Shown here: piece after piece, positions 8,749-16,906 of the stretch
How the letters are laid out: the number at the start of each line of letters is the position of its first letter
Numbering within the stretch: position 1 is the stretch's first letter
From: Acidimicrobiales bacterium
GTDB taxonomy: Bacteria; Actinomycetota; Acidimicrobiia; Acidimicrobiales; Aldehydirespiratoraceae
DNA: 64,000 bases
Direction of reading: 5' to 3'
NCBI GenBank assembly: GCA_033344915.1
Contig: JAWPML010000001.1
Location: forward strand, 596,369-660,368
The notes under the pieces: model-generated
Databases searched by the model: none
The model's input: the letters and a program-made list of their open reading frames with translations, nothing else
What the model was told of the DNA's origin: nothing
Made by a program: the position numbers and the translations under genes

Positions 8749-9816
8749 TCAGACGGTTTCGTCGAGGCGGCGCTGGGCCTTGCGCTCGTACATCGCCCGG
8801 TCGGCGGCCGAGAACAGGCCTTCGAGCGAGGCCGAGCGGCGATCGCGGATGCTCACGCCGACGCTGGCGCCGATCTCGATGGACGCGCCCTCGCGCACCC
8901 AACTCCACCGCAGGGCGGCCTCGAGCTCCCGGGTCATCTCGGCCGCCGGGGCGGTCGGCGAATCGATGAGCAGGGCGAACTCGTCCCCGCCGATGCGCAC
9001 CGCCGTGCCCCGGTCAAGGGCGTAGGCCTGGAGGCGACGGCCGATCTCGACGAGCACCTCGTCACCGGTCAGGTGCCCGTGGTCGTCGTTGATCTGCTTG
9101 AACAGGTCGAGGTCGATGAGGGCGAGACCGACCACGCCGGGCCGTTGGTCGGCGAGCACGTGGCTCAGCTCGTCGACGAGAAGCGCCCGGTTGCCGAGAC
9201 CGGTGAGGTTGTCGTGGCGGGACTCGTGGGCGAGGCGGGCGAGCAGTACTTCGCGGTCGCTGGTGGCCTGGTGGATCTCGTCGCTGCGCTTGCCCACGAC
9301 GAAGACCACGAACGCGGCGCCGAGGCCGACGACGATGAGGCGGTCGATGAGGTACTCGTCGGCGGAGAGAACGCCGCTGACGAGCACGCCGCCGATGGTC
9401 GCGGCGAGGTACTGGGGCGACACGGAGGTGCCCATCCAGGCCACGAACGTCGCGGTGAGCACGAGGGCGATGATCGGGGCGCTCTCCATGTAGAAGTCGC
9501 TGACCGTGCCGAGCAGGGTGACCCACAGGATCGCGGCGAGCGGGAGGATGCCGAGGATCTTGCCCGTGAGCCGGGTCACCACGTAGCCCACCACGAGGAA
9601 CGGACCGAGCGAGAGGTAGAGCCCGAGCGACGCCGCGGTGGCGTTGCCGTCGTGCTGGAGCACGGAGATGAACGGAATGATGCCGCCGGCCCACATGAGC
9701 AGCGCCGTGAAGATGGCGCGGGGCACGCGTCCGGAGTCCTCGACGCCGGCGATGCTCTCGGGGGTGCGCCCGAAGTGGACGAAGCGGTCCAGACGGGTCG
9801 TCGCGGCGGCGTTCAT
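8749..9816 (-). CDS. Membrane-bound diguanylate cyclase (GGDEF)
   Basis: Predicted diguanylate cyclase of about 355 aa making cyclic di-GMP. The N-terminal half has about six hydrophobic segments (for example AIFTALLMWAGGIIPFISVL and LIVVGLGAAFVVFVV). A short linker then leads to a GGDEF domain with HDNLTGLGNRALL, DLDLFKQINDDHGH, an intact active-site IGGDEF and SVGVSI. No separate RxxD inhibitory site is obvious. The start was placed at ATG 9814-9816, just before the membrane region; the frame stays open to 9996. It may act together with the GGDEF-EAL protein at 59950, which is the other c-di-GMP gene in this window. Confidence 0.88.
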   Translation of the reverse strand: MNAAATTRLDRFVHFGRTPESIAGVEDSGRVPRAIFTALLMWAGGIIPFISVLQHDGNATAASLGLYLSLGPFLVVGYVVTRLTGKILGILPLAAILWVTLLGTVSDFYMESAPIIALVLTATFVAWMGTSVSPQYLAATIGGVLVSGVLSADEYLIDRLIVVGLGAAFVVFVVGKRSDEIHQATSDREVLLARLAHESRHDNLTGLGNRALLVDELSHVLADQRPGVVGLALIDLDLFKQINDDHGHLTGDEVLVEIGRRLQAYALDRGTAVRIGGDEFALLIDSPTAPAAEMTRELEAALRWSWVREGASIEIGASVGVSIRDRRSASLEGLFSAADRAMYERKAQRRLDETV

Positions 9817-9931
9817 GTGTGTGGCTACGGTCACATGCGGGACCCGTATCAGCGGAATGAGCCATCCGGCCCGGTTTTCAGCGTCGTTCGGCTCAGGAGC
9901 GGGCGACACTCCGCCTGGACCGACTGGGTCG

Positions 9932-10318
9932 TCAGCCGGGGTGGGGCGACCAGTGACCCTCGGCGTAGGGGGTGTTCCAACAGTGGGCGAGCACACCGTC
10001 CTCGACCTTGAACACCTCGATGCCGCACATGGTCATGCCGTCGACGCCCTTCTCGGACTCCATGTTCCACACCGACGTGACCCACTCGTCGTTGGCGTGG
10101 GTGATCACACGGTCGATGCGGATGCCCATCTCCTTGCCGAGCTTCAGCCGATCGATCTGGTCCTGGTGGCTCAGCTCGGTCTCCCCGCCCGGGTCGTGGC
10201 GGATGATCGGGTCGGCGCACAGCTCGCGCACGAGCTCGACGTTGCCCTGGTTGCTGCAGTCCTCCCAGTAGCGCTCGAGGAGGATCTGTGCGGCCGGCTT
10301 GGTTGTCATACCCGCCAT
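9932..10318 (-). CDS. SnoaL/NTF2-like protein
   Basis: Small protein of about 128 aa with the NTF2-like cone fold typical of SnoaL-type polyketide cyclases and many uncharacterised proteins. The region DPIIRHDPGG, the GIEVFKVEDG strand and a C-terminal HCWNT are consistent with this. The start is ATG 10316-10318 or ATG 10307-10309; neither has a strong ribosome site. It is divergent from the carotenoid oxygenase gene, and the 29-bp palindrome at 10359-10387 lies between the two. A second SnoaL-like gene follows the oxygenase at 11921, so the three genes may serve one apocarotenoid-like pathway. Confidence 0.8.
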   Translation of the reverse strand: MAGMTTKPAAQILLERYWEDCSNQGNVELVRELCADPIIRHDPGGETELSHQDQIDRLKLGKEMGIRIDRVITHANDEWVTSVWNMESEKGVDGMTMCGIEVFKVEDGVLAHCWNTPYAEGHWSPHPG

Positions 10319-10358
10319 GATGCGTCGAAGCTTGAGGTCGGTGCACACCGACCGATAG

Positions 10359-10387
10359 CGTCGTGGTTAACAGTGTTAACCACGACG
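10359..10387. promoter_or_regulatory. Perfect 13-bp inverted repeat, candidate operator
   Basis: The arms CGTCGTGGTTAAC (10359-10371) and GTTAACCACGACG (10375-10387) are perfect reverse complements around the three bases AGT. The repeat sits 25 bases upstream of the carotenoid oxygenase ATG and 40 bases upstream of the divergent SnoaL-like gene, so one bound regulator could control both. Length and symmetry fit a TetR-family operator. No TetR gene is adjacent, so the regulator would be encoded elsewhere. No promoter -10 box is assigned. Confidence 0.65.
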
Positions 10388-10411
10388 GTTGGCATCACCC
10401 GGGGGACTTCC

Positions 10412-11890
10412 ATGACCGCAGTCGACGACGCTCCGATCCAGACGACCGACGCACCGACCATGCACGGCGCGCTCGCGAACCTCGACGAGGAGTTCAGCTA
10501 CTGGCTCGACACCGCCCACGGTGAGGTGCCGGCGAACCTCCACGGCACGTTCATCCGCAACGGCCCGGGTCGACAGCGCATCGGCGACACGCCCTACGGC
10601 CACTGGTTCGACGGCTGCGGCATGCTCAGTGTCTTCTCGATCGCGGAGGGCAAGGTCCACTTCGCGAACCGCTATGTGCGCACCCCGAAGTACCTGAAGG
10701 AGACCGCCACCCAACAGATCCGGTACCGCGGTTTCGGCACCCAGATCCCCGGTGGCCTCCGCAAGAACATCGGCCGCATGCCGGGCAACCCCGCCAACAC
10801 CAACAGCGTGTACCACGGTGGCAAGTTGCTGGCACTGTACGAGGGCGGTCGTCCGTTCGAGGTCGACGCCGCCACGCTCGAGACCGTCGGCGAATACACC
10901 TACGACGGCGAGCTCAAGAAGTCGAACGTCTTCTCCGCCCACGGCCACGTCCACGGCCCCACCGGGGACTGGATCAACTTCGGCACCGGATCGATGGGCG
11001 TCGGCCTCAAGGGCCCGAAGCTCTGCTTCAACATCTTCCGGATCGACAAGACCGGGAAGATGGCGGCCAAGGGCCAGCTTCCCGTGCAGCACTTCCCGTT
11101 CGCCCACGACTACGCACTGTCCGGCAAGTACGCCATCTTCTTCATCAACTCGATCACGATGGGCGCGGTCGGCAAGGTGATGTTCGGGGCGCAGTCCATC
11201 GGTGAGGGCGTGCGGTTCGACAACGACATCCCCATGACCATCGCGCTCGTCGATCTGGACACGATGCAGGAAGTGCGCCGGATCGAGACCGACCCCGGGG
11301 CGATCATCCACTTCGGCAACGCCTACGAGGAGGGCGACGAGGTCGTCGTCGACGCGATGTTCTCGGATCAGTTCGACGCCAACGAGGCTCTCAGCGACAT
11401 CTTCAACGCGAAGGCGCTCAAGGGCGGGGAGTGGCGGCGCTACCGCATCAATGCGGCCACCGGCGCGCTGTCGTTCGAGAAGATGACCGACGTGAACTCC
11501 GAGTTCCCGACGTTCAACCAGAACGTCGCCTGCCGGGAGAACGAGTACACCTTCGCGGCGGCGTCGGTGGACAACGGGGCCGACAGCTTCTTCAACGGCT
11601 TCCACCGCGCCGACCGCGCCGGCAACGTGCAGCTGCACACGCTCGAGCCCGGGTTCTACGGGTCGGAGCCCCTCGTCGCGCCGGCATCGGACAGCGGCGC
11701 CGAGCAGGACGCCTACATCCTCGAGGTCGTCTACGACGCCCACCGCCATGTCAGCTCGCTCGTGATCTTCCGGGCGGACGACATCAGCGAGCCCGTCGCC
11801 AGCCTGCCGCTACGCCATCACCTGCCGCACCAGTTCCACGGCTACTGGCACGACGACATCCTCCTGAACGCCGCTTCACCTGGGGTCTGA
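10412..11890 (+). CDS. Carotenoid oxygenase (carotenoid/apocarotenoid cleavage dioxygenase family)
   Basis: Member of the RPE65/CCD family of iron-dependent dioxygenases cleaving polyene or stilbene-like double bonds, 492 aa. The four iron histidines of the family are plausibly placed in SAHGHVHGP, HFPFAHDY, IIHFGNAY and near the end HQFHGYW. An early LHGTFIRNGPGR motif marks the seven-bladed propeller start. ATG 10412 is the first start after the palindromic operator. The last residues (SPGV) and the stop are encoded by the repeat at 11871-11903, which replaces the native end soon after the HG-W motif. Substrate unknown. Confidence 0.9.
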   Translation: MTAVDDAPIQTTDAPTMHGALANLDEEFSYWLDTAHGEVPANLHGTFIRNGPGRQRIGDTPYGHWFDGCGMLSVFSIAEGKVHFANRYVRTPKYLKETATQQIRYRGFGTQIPGGLRKNIGRMPGNPANTNSVYHGGKLLALYEGGRPFEVDAATLETVGEYTYDGELKKSNVFSAHGHVHGPTGDWINFGTGSMGVGLKGPKLCFNIFRIDKTGKMAAKGQLPVQHFPFAHDYALSGKYAIFFINSITMGAVGKVMFGAQSIGEGVRFDNDIPMTIALVDLDTMQEVRRIETDPGAIIHFGNAYEEGDEVVVDAMFSDQFDANEALSDIFNAKALKGGEWRRYRINAATGALSFEKMTDVNSEFPTFNQNVACRENEYTFAAASVDNGADSFFNGFHRADRAGNVQLHTLEPGFYGSEPLVAPASDSGAEQDAYILEVVYDAHRHVSSLVIFRADDISEPVASLPLRHHLPHQFHGYWHDDILLNAASPGV

Positions 11891-11903
11891 CCCCCGCTTC
11901 ACC
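11871..11903. repeat. Dispersed REP-like repeat, copy 1
   Basis: This 33-bp sequence contains GGGGTC-T-GACCCC (11882-11894), a perfect palindrome, flanked by CCGCTTCACC on the left and CGCTTCACC on the right. It aligns without gaps to 43651-43683 with three mismatches. The palindrome core supplies the TGA stop (11888-11890) of the carotenoid oxygenase. Similar GGGTCTGACCC palindromes are known as REP-like intergenic repeats in many bacteria. No transposase is visible in this window. Confidence 0.7.
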
Positions 11904-11920
11904 CGCTTCAGCTTCAGGCG

Positions 11921-12289
11921 CTACCAGTCGAGCCCCGGCTGGTGCATCGTCCAGGCCTCGGCGATGCGACCGTCCGCGATGCGGTACTGCGCCATCCAGG
12001 TGAGCTTGACGGCGTTGCCCGTCTCCATGTTCACGCCGTGGAGGTTCAGGCGGGCGAACACGATGTCGCCGGACGTGACCATCGCGTTGATCTGCACCTC
12101 CGTGCCCCGGATCGTGCGCACCGCGGACTCGAGGTGGCGCGCGTAGGCCGTCGGCGTCGTCGTCTCCGTGCCCTCCCGCGTGTGGCGGATGTAGGGGTCG
12201 TGGACGACCTCGGCGAGGCGATCGAGTTCGCCGTCGATCCAGATCTGGTTCCAGAGCCGGGTGACGAGGGCTTCGTGGTCGGTGGTCAT
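11921..12289 (-). CDS. SnoaL/NTF2-like protein
   Basis: Protein of 122 aa with an NTF2-like fold: helical start (LVTRLWNQIWIDGEL), then DPYIRHTREG, which matches the RHDPGG region of the 9932 gene, and a C-terminal MAQYRIADGRIAEAW typical of SnoaL-like proteins. Start ATG 12287-12289 has a GGGAGA ribosome site. The gene points toward the end of the carotenoid oxygenase. Together with the 9932 gene it brackets the oxygenase with two related small proteins. Catalytic residues are not certain; family members may be cyclases, isomerases or ligand-binding proteins. Confidence 0.82.
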   Translation of the reverse strand: MTTDHEALVTRLWNQIWIDGELDRLAEVVHDPYIRHTREGTETTTPTAYARHLESAVRTIRGTEVQINAMVTSGDIVFARLNLHGVNMETGNAVKLTWMAQYRIADGRIAEAWTMHQPGLDW

Positions 12290-12356
12290 GGGTGTCTCCC
12301 AGCGCATCGTGGCAGATCGAACGGGTTCGGGGAACCGGGGGCGGTCGATTCGGCGG

Positions 12357-13592
12357 TCACAGCAGCGGCACCTCCGGTGCGTCGTCGCGGCGTCGCCAGG
12401 CTTCGCCGCCGAGCACGACGAGGCCGATGAGCACGCCCTCGGCCACCATGACCTCACGGATGCCGTAGGCGTCGGCGAGCAGACCGACGGGGAGTGCGGC
12501 CAACCCGAAACCGGTGAACGCCAGCATCATGAGCGACTGCACCCGGCCGTGGTACTCGACGTCCGCGATCGTGAGGACCTGGGAGTTGTTCATCGCCTGG
12601 AAGGCCGAGGACGCGGCACCGACGAACACCATCACCGCCGCCGCGGGCCAGTAGACCGGGATCGCGGCGAAGATCGCGAGCGCGAGGGCGAAGAGGGTGC
12701 CGGCGCGGAACTGGAGCGGCCCGAGCCGCCTGACGTGGACGTTGGCGAGCGCCAGCGAAGCCGTGACCGCGCCGATCGCGGCGGAGGCCGTGAGCGCACC
12801 GAACGCCCACGCGTCGAGCTGGAAGTCGTCCTCGACGAGACCGGGCAACAGGGTGATGTGGGGGAATCCGACCATCACGACGAGCACGCCGATCACGAGC
12901 AGCCGCTGGAGCTGTTTGTTGCGGCGCACATAGGCGACGCCGTCGGCGAGGTCGCCGAAGCCGCTACGCCCGCTGTGGGGCCGGGGCTCGATGGCCGGCA
13001 GCCGAGCGACGGTGAGCACGGACAGCGTGGCGAGCGCCGTGCCGATGAAGTACACGCCCCCGGTGCCGACCGGCTCGACGGCGATCAGCACGCCGGCCAC
13101 GACCGGACCGACCACGCGCGTGGCCTGGATGCTGGCGTTGCTCAGGAAGATCGCGTTCGTGAGGAGTCTCCGATCGATCAGATCCGCGGTCATCGCCAGC
13201 CGGGCGGGGCCGAGGAACGACATGCCCGTGCCCTGCACGATGGAGGCGGCGATGAGCATCCAGTACGCGACCGTGTCGGTCGCGATCGCGATGGCGATGC
13301 CGAACGCCGCCAGCGCCATTGCACTCTGCGAGAGCACGAGGATCTTGCGCTTGGAGAACCGGTCGGCGACCACGCCGCTCACGGGCACGGCGATGAGGCT
13401 CGACACGCCGAAACCGAAGATGACGCCGCCGAGTCCGCGGTTGTTGCCGGTCAGCTCGTAGGCGAGCCAACCCCGCGCGACCTGCTGGGCCTGGCTCGCC
13501 AGGAACACGAAGACGCCGCCCCACCAGAGCCACTTGTAATCCGGCTCGCGCAGGGCATCGAATCGGCCCGAGGTGGTGTCGTCGGCTGCCAC
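12357..13592 (-). CDS. MFS transporter (EntS/transmembrane secretion effector-like)
   Basis: Major facilitator superfamily protein of 411 aa with about 12 hydrophobic segments, starting WLWWGGVFVFLASQAQQVAR. The loop 2-3 motif GVVADRFSKRK is the MFS signature. Sequence style (GPARLAMTADLIDRRLLTNA; SNASIQATRVVGPVVAGVL) fits the MFS_3 transmembrane secretion effector group. Start is GTG 13590-13592. It lies between a SnoaL-like gene and a divergent DinB-like gene. Substrate and direction of transport are unknown; efflux is more likely than uptake from the family. Confidence 0.9.
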   Translation of the reverse strand: MAADDTTSGRFDALREPDYKWLWWGGVFVFLASQAQQVARGWLAYELTGNNRGLGGVIFGFGVSSLIAVPVSGVVADRFSKRKILVLSQSAMALAAFGIAIAIATDTVAYWMLIAASIVQGTGMSFLGPARLAMTADLIDRRLLTNAIFLSNASIQATRVVGPVVAGVLIAVEPVGTGGVYFIGTALATLSVLTVARLPAIEPRPHSGRSGFGDLADGVAYVRRNKQLQRLLVIGVLVVMVGFPHITLLPGLVEDDFQLDAWAFGALTASAAIGAVTASLALANVHVRRLGPLQFRAGTLFALALAIFAAIPVYWPAAAVMVFVGAASSAFQAMNNSQVLTIADVEYHGRVQSLMMLAFTGFGLAALPVGLLADAYGIREVMVAEGVLIGLVVLGGEAWRRRDDAPEVPLL

Positions 13593-13645
13593 TGGCGTCG
13601 ACCGTAGTGCGGTGCGAGGATGCCGCCCGTAATCGAGGAGACCCG

Positions 13646-14272
13646 ATGCCGATCGATCCCGACGCCGCCCTGCTCGCCGAACGTCAGTCGTTCCACGAGA
13701 CCCTGCAGTCGCTCAGCGACGACGAGTGGGATCAGCCCTCGCTGTGCGACGGGTGGCGCATCCGCGACGTGGCCTCCCACGCCCATCTCGCGGTGACGAT
13801 CTCGCTGCGCGTGGCTGCGCTCGGCATCCTGCGCAACCGGGGCGACTACGACACGTGGATGGGCGGCTACGCGGCATCGCTCGGTGATCGTCCCATCTCG
13901 GAGATCCTGGCTTCGTGGGAGATCGCGTCGAAGAGCACCAAGCAGCCGCCCGCCGCCCGGCCCGCCCAGAGCGCCCTCGATTGCTTCGTCCATCACCACG
14001 ACGTGTTGGTTCCGCTCGGCCGGGAGGTGCCCTCCGACCCCGACCGGCTCCGCTGGATGGCCGACGGTGTGGTGGCGATCGGTCGTCCGCTCGGCTGGGG
14101 CACCCGGGTGAAGGACCTGCGCCTGCTCGCGACCGACATCGACTGGCACTACGGCACGGGACCCGAGGTCCGGGGGAGCGCAGCCGCGATCATCATGGCC
14201 GCGTGCGGTCGCACGGCGCTGCACGATCAGCTCTCCGGAGACGGCGTCGCCGAGCTGCGCTCGCGATCCTGA
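13646..14272 (+). CDS. DinB/maleylpyruvate isomerase-like (TIGR03083 type) protein
   Basis: Protein of 208 aa with the actinobacterial TIGR03083/MDMPI pattern: an N-terminal helix ending SLCDGWRIRDVASHAHLA, whose W-x-x-D-x-x-x-H is the family motif and suggests a metal-bound helix bundle, and a second histidine stretch CFVHHHDV. Known relatives include mycothiol-dependent maleylpyruvate isomerase, but most members have no assigned reaction. ATG 13646 follows GAGGAG at a good distance. The earlier in-frame start at 13607 lacks a ribosome site. Divergent from the MFS gene and convergent with the sulfotransferase. Confidence 0.82.
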   Translation: MPIDPDAALLAERQSFHETLQSLSDDEWDQPSLCDGWRIRDVASHAHLAVTISLRVAALGILRNRGDYDTWMGGYAASLGDRPISEILASWEIASKSTKQPPAARPAQSALDCFVHHHDVLVPLGREVPSDPDRLRWMADGVVAIGRPLGWGTRVKDLRLLATDIDWHYGTGPEVRGSAAAIIMAACGRTALHDQLSGDGVAELRSRS

Positions 14273-14281
14273 CGGGGTCGG

Positions 14282-15418
14282 TCAGACGAGCCCGTAGGTG
14301 GCTCGATACGCGGCGTGGCGCGTGTCGAGCTCGGCGCGGTCGAGTCCGAAGTCCTCGAACGTGTACTCGTGGCGCCCGTAGCGGTGCTGGACGTGGGCGT
14401 CCACGTGCGCCTGCATGCGGGCTTCGGTCGTATCGCCCAGCGACTGGCCGGTCGCGGCGTAGATGGACCGGGCCGTGCCGATCGGGTCGCGGACCAGGTC
14501 GCCGTAGTCGACGTCGATGAAGCGGTCGGCGTGGCGGGTCCGCGCGTCGGCGAGTCGATCGAGCATCTCGCCGAGCACACGGGTCCACAGCTGCCCGGCG
14601 CGGTGCCGATGATCGGCATCGGAGAACGTGGAGCCGAGGTTGTACGAGATGCTCGCGGTGGAGGCGATGCAGGTCGCCGGGTCGCGATGCGTCCAGACGA
14701 ACCAGGCGTCCGGGTAGACCTCGGCGATCGCGTCGACGGCCAGGGCGTGGTGGGGCGTCTTCAGTACCCACCGGCCGGGGTGACGGCTCTGGAGCAGCTG
14801 GAGCACGCGGCGGTGGTACTCGTAGGTCGCCGTGTGGTCCGTGGCGAGGATGAACTCGGCGTAGCCCGCAAGGTTGAACATGGCGTTGAACTGGAGGCTC
14901 ACCATGTTCCCCGCCATGATCGTCACACACTCGGTCGGCATGTCCGGCGGGTCGTGGTGCATCGCCTTGAACGCCGGATTGAGGGCGTCGAGCACCGAGT
15001 TCTCGTCCGCCTCGATCGCAGCGAGGAACCGGGCGTCCGTCTCGTAGGTCGCGGCCTCGGGTGGCGGGACCGGGGACTGCGCTTCCCACTGGCGCGGCGC
15101 GCGTACGGCCGGGTCCACCGACAGCAGGTGGCTCAGCGCCGTGGTGCCGGAGCGGCTCACGCCGACGATGAAGATCGGGGCGTCCACGACCTCGTCGGCC
15201 AGCTCGGGGTGCTGTGACCACCACTCGTCCACCTGCAGGCGGGTCGTGAGGTTGCCCGTCACCAGCGCCTCGAGTGTCGGCTCACCGAGTGCGTTCGGTT
15301 CGGCCTCGCGCGCGAAGGACTCGAGGAGCGCGTCCAGCCCCGGCCGAAACCCGTCGTCGGCGACGTCGTCCACACCGGCGGCCGCGACCGCCGCCTCGAT
15401 CAACTGGTCTGCCCGCAT
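14282..15418 (-). CDS. Sulfotransferase family protein
   Basis: PAPS-dependent sulfotransferase of 378 aa. The 5'-phosphosulfate-binding P-loop is FIVGVSRSGTTALSHLL. A central KTPHHALAVD segment and an acidic TYGLV terminus follow. The motif WTHRDPATCIAS is the 3'-phosphate-binding region. The family (Sulfotransfer_3) acts on lipids or small molecules in actinobacteria. Start ATG 15416-15418 (MRADQLIEAA) is chosen at the beginning of clear helix content; the frame continues far upstream without similarity. Divergent from the Anbu operon. Confidence 0.9.
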   Translation of the reverse strand: MRADQLIEAAVAAAGVDDVADDGFRPGLDALLESFAREAEPNALGEPTLEALVTGNLTTRLQVDEWWSQHPELADEVVDAPIFIVGVSRSGTTALSHLLSVDPAVRAPRQWEAQSPVPPPEAATYETDARFLAAIEADENSVLDALNPAFKAMHHDPPDMPTECVTIMAGNMVSLQFNAMFNLAGYAEFILATDHTATYEYHRRVLQLLQSRHPGRWVLKTPHHALAVDAIAEVYPDAWFVWTHRDPATCIASTASISYNLGSTFSDADHRHRAGQLWTRVLGEMLDRLADARTRHADRFIDVDYGDLVRDPIGTARSIYAATGQSLGDTTEARMQAHVDAHVQHRYGRHEYTFEDFGLDRAELDTRHAAYRATYGLV

Positions 15419-15478
15419 CGAGCCATGATCGCCCGGCCGCCTCCGTGGCGTCAGATCCGGTCCGCTACATTGCCCCCA

Positions 15479-16906
15479 GTGGAAGTCCGCCCCGGTCACT
15501 TCGATGAGATGCACGGCAGCGGCACCGCCGTGCGTGGACCGTACGTGGAATATCAGGACTGGTTCGCGGAGGAGGACCCGCGTCGCCTGTTGAAGAAGTC
15601 GGCCGATGCGGAGGCGCTCTTCCGGAGGACGGGCATCACCTTCAACGTCTACGGCGGCTCGGAAGCCGACGAGCGGCTGATCCCGTTCGACATCGTCCCC
15701 CGGATCCTCGCGGCGGCCGAGTGGACCGTCCTCGAGCGGGGCATGGAGCAGCGGGTCCGCGCGATCAACGCCTTCCTCCACGACATCTACCACCGTCAGG
15801 AGATCCTGCGGGCCGGTCGCATCCCCACGTCGGTCATCTCGGACAACGAGGCGTTCCTCCCCCAGATGATCGGGATGACACCGCCGGGCGGGGTGTACAC
15901 CCACATCGTCGGCACCGACATCGTCCGCACCGGCGAGAACGAGTTCTATGTCCTCGAGGACAACGCCCGGACGCCGAGCGGTGTCTCCTACATGCTCGAG
16001 AACCGCGAGACGATGCTGCAGATGTTCCCGGAGCTCTTCACGAAGAGCCGGGTCCGGCCGGTGAGCGAGTACCCGACGGACCTGCGGACGTCCCTCGGCG
16101 CCTGCGCGCCGGCAGGAAGCGGCCATCGCCCGACGATCGCGGTCCTCACTCCGGGCATCCACAACTCCGCCTACTTCGAGCACGCCTTCCTGGCCGATCA
16201 GATGGGCGTCGAGCTCGTGGAGGGTCACGATCTCTCGGTGGACGACGGCCGCATCGTGATGCGGACCACCCGGGGACCGGAGCCGATCGACGTGCTCTAC
16301 CGGCGCGTCGACGACGACTTCCTGGACCCGCTGATCTTCCGGTCCGATTCGCAGCTCGGGATCGCCGGTGTGATGGACGTCTACCGCTCGGGCGGAATCA
16401 CGATCGCGAACGCGCCCGGCACCGGCATCGCCGACGACAAGGCGATCTACTCCTACGTGCCCGACATCATCGAGTTCTACACGGGCGAGAAGCCGCTGCT
16501 GAACAATGTGCCGACGTGGCGCTGCGCCGAGCCCGATTCGCTCGCGTACGTCCTGGACCATCTCGCCGAACTGGTGGTCAAGGAGGTCCACGGGTCGGGT
16601 GGCTACGGGATGCTCGTCGGGCCCGCGGCCAGCAAACGCGAGATCGCGTCGTTCACCAAGAAGCTCAAGGCGAATCCGGCCAAGTACATCGCCCAGCCGA
16701 CGCTGGCGCTGTCCACCGTGCCGATCCTCACGCGGGCCGGGCTCGCGCCGCGCCACGTCGACCTCCGCCCCTTCGCGCTCGTCGCGCCCGATCGCGTCCG
16801 GATCACGCCGGGCGGTCTCACCCGCGTCGCGCTGAAGCGCAACTCGCTGGTCGTGAACTCCAGCCAGGGCGGCGGCACCAAGGACACCTGGGTGATGGAG
16901 ACCTGA
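15479..16906 (+). CDS. Circularly permuted ATP-grasp protein (DUF404/DUF407 type)
   Basis: First gene of the Anbu operon, 475 aa. It matches the circularly permuted ATP-grasp family (CP_ATPgrasp): INAFLHDIYHRQEILRAGR, VLEDNARTPSGVSYMLENR, ADDKAIYSYVPDIIEFY and the GSGGYGMLVGP glycine loop. These proteins are predicted to form amide bonds between peptides and amino acids, but the substrate is unknown. The GTG at 15479 (VEVRPGHFDE) is preferred over ATG 15425 because that upstream segment overlaps the promoter of the divergent sulfotransferase. Its stop overlaps the alpha-E start by one base (TGATG). Confidence 0.9.
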   Translation: MEVRPGHFDEMHGSGTAVRGPYVEYQDWFAEEDPRRLLKKSADAEALFRRTGITFNVYGGSEADERLIPFDIVPRILAAAEWTVLERGMEQRVRAINAFLHDIYHRQEILRAGRIPTSVISDNEAFLPQMIGMTPPGGVYTHIVGTDIVRTGENEFYVLEDNARTPSGVSYMLENRETMLQMFPELFTKSRVRPVSEYPTDLRTSLGACAPAGSGHRPTIAVLTPGIHNSAYFEHAFLADQMGVELVEGHDLSVDDGRIVMRTTRGPEPIDVLYRRVDDDFLDPLIFRSDSQLGIAGVMDVYRSGGITIANAPGTGIADDKAIYSYVPDIIEFYTGEKPLLNNVPTWRCAEPDSLAYVLDHLAELVVKEVHGSGGYGMLVGPAASKREIASFTKKLKANPAKYIAQPTLALSTVPILTRAGLAPRHVDLRPFALVAPDRVRITPGGLTRVALKRNSLVVNSSQGGGTKDTWVMET

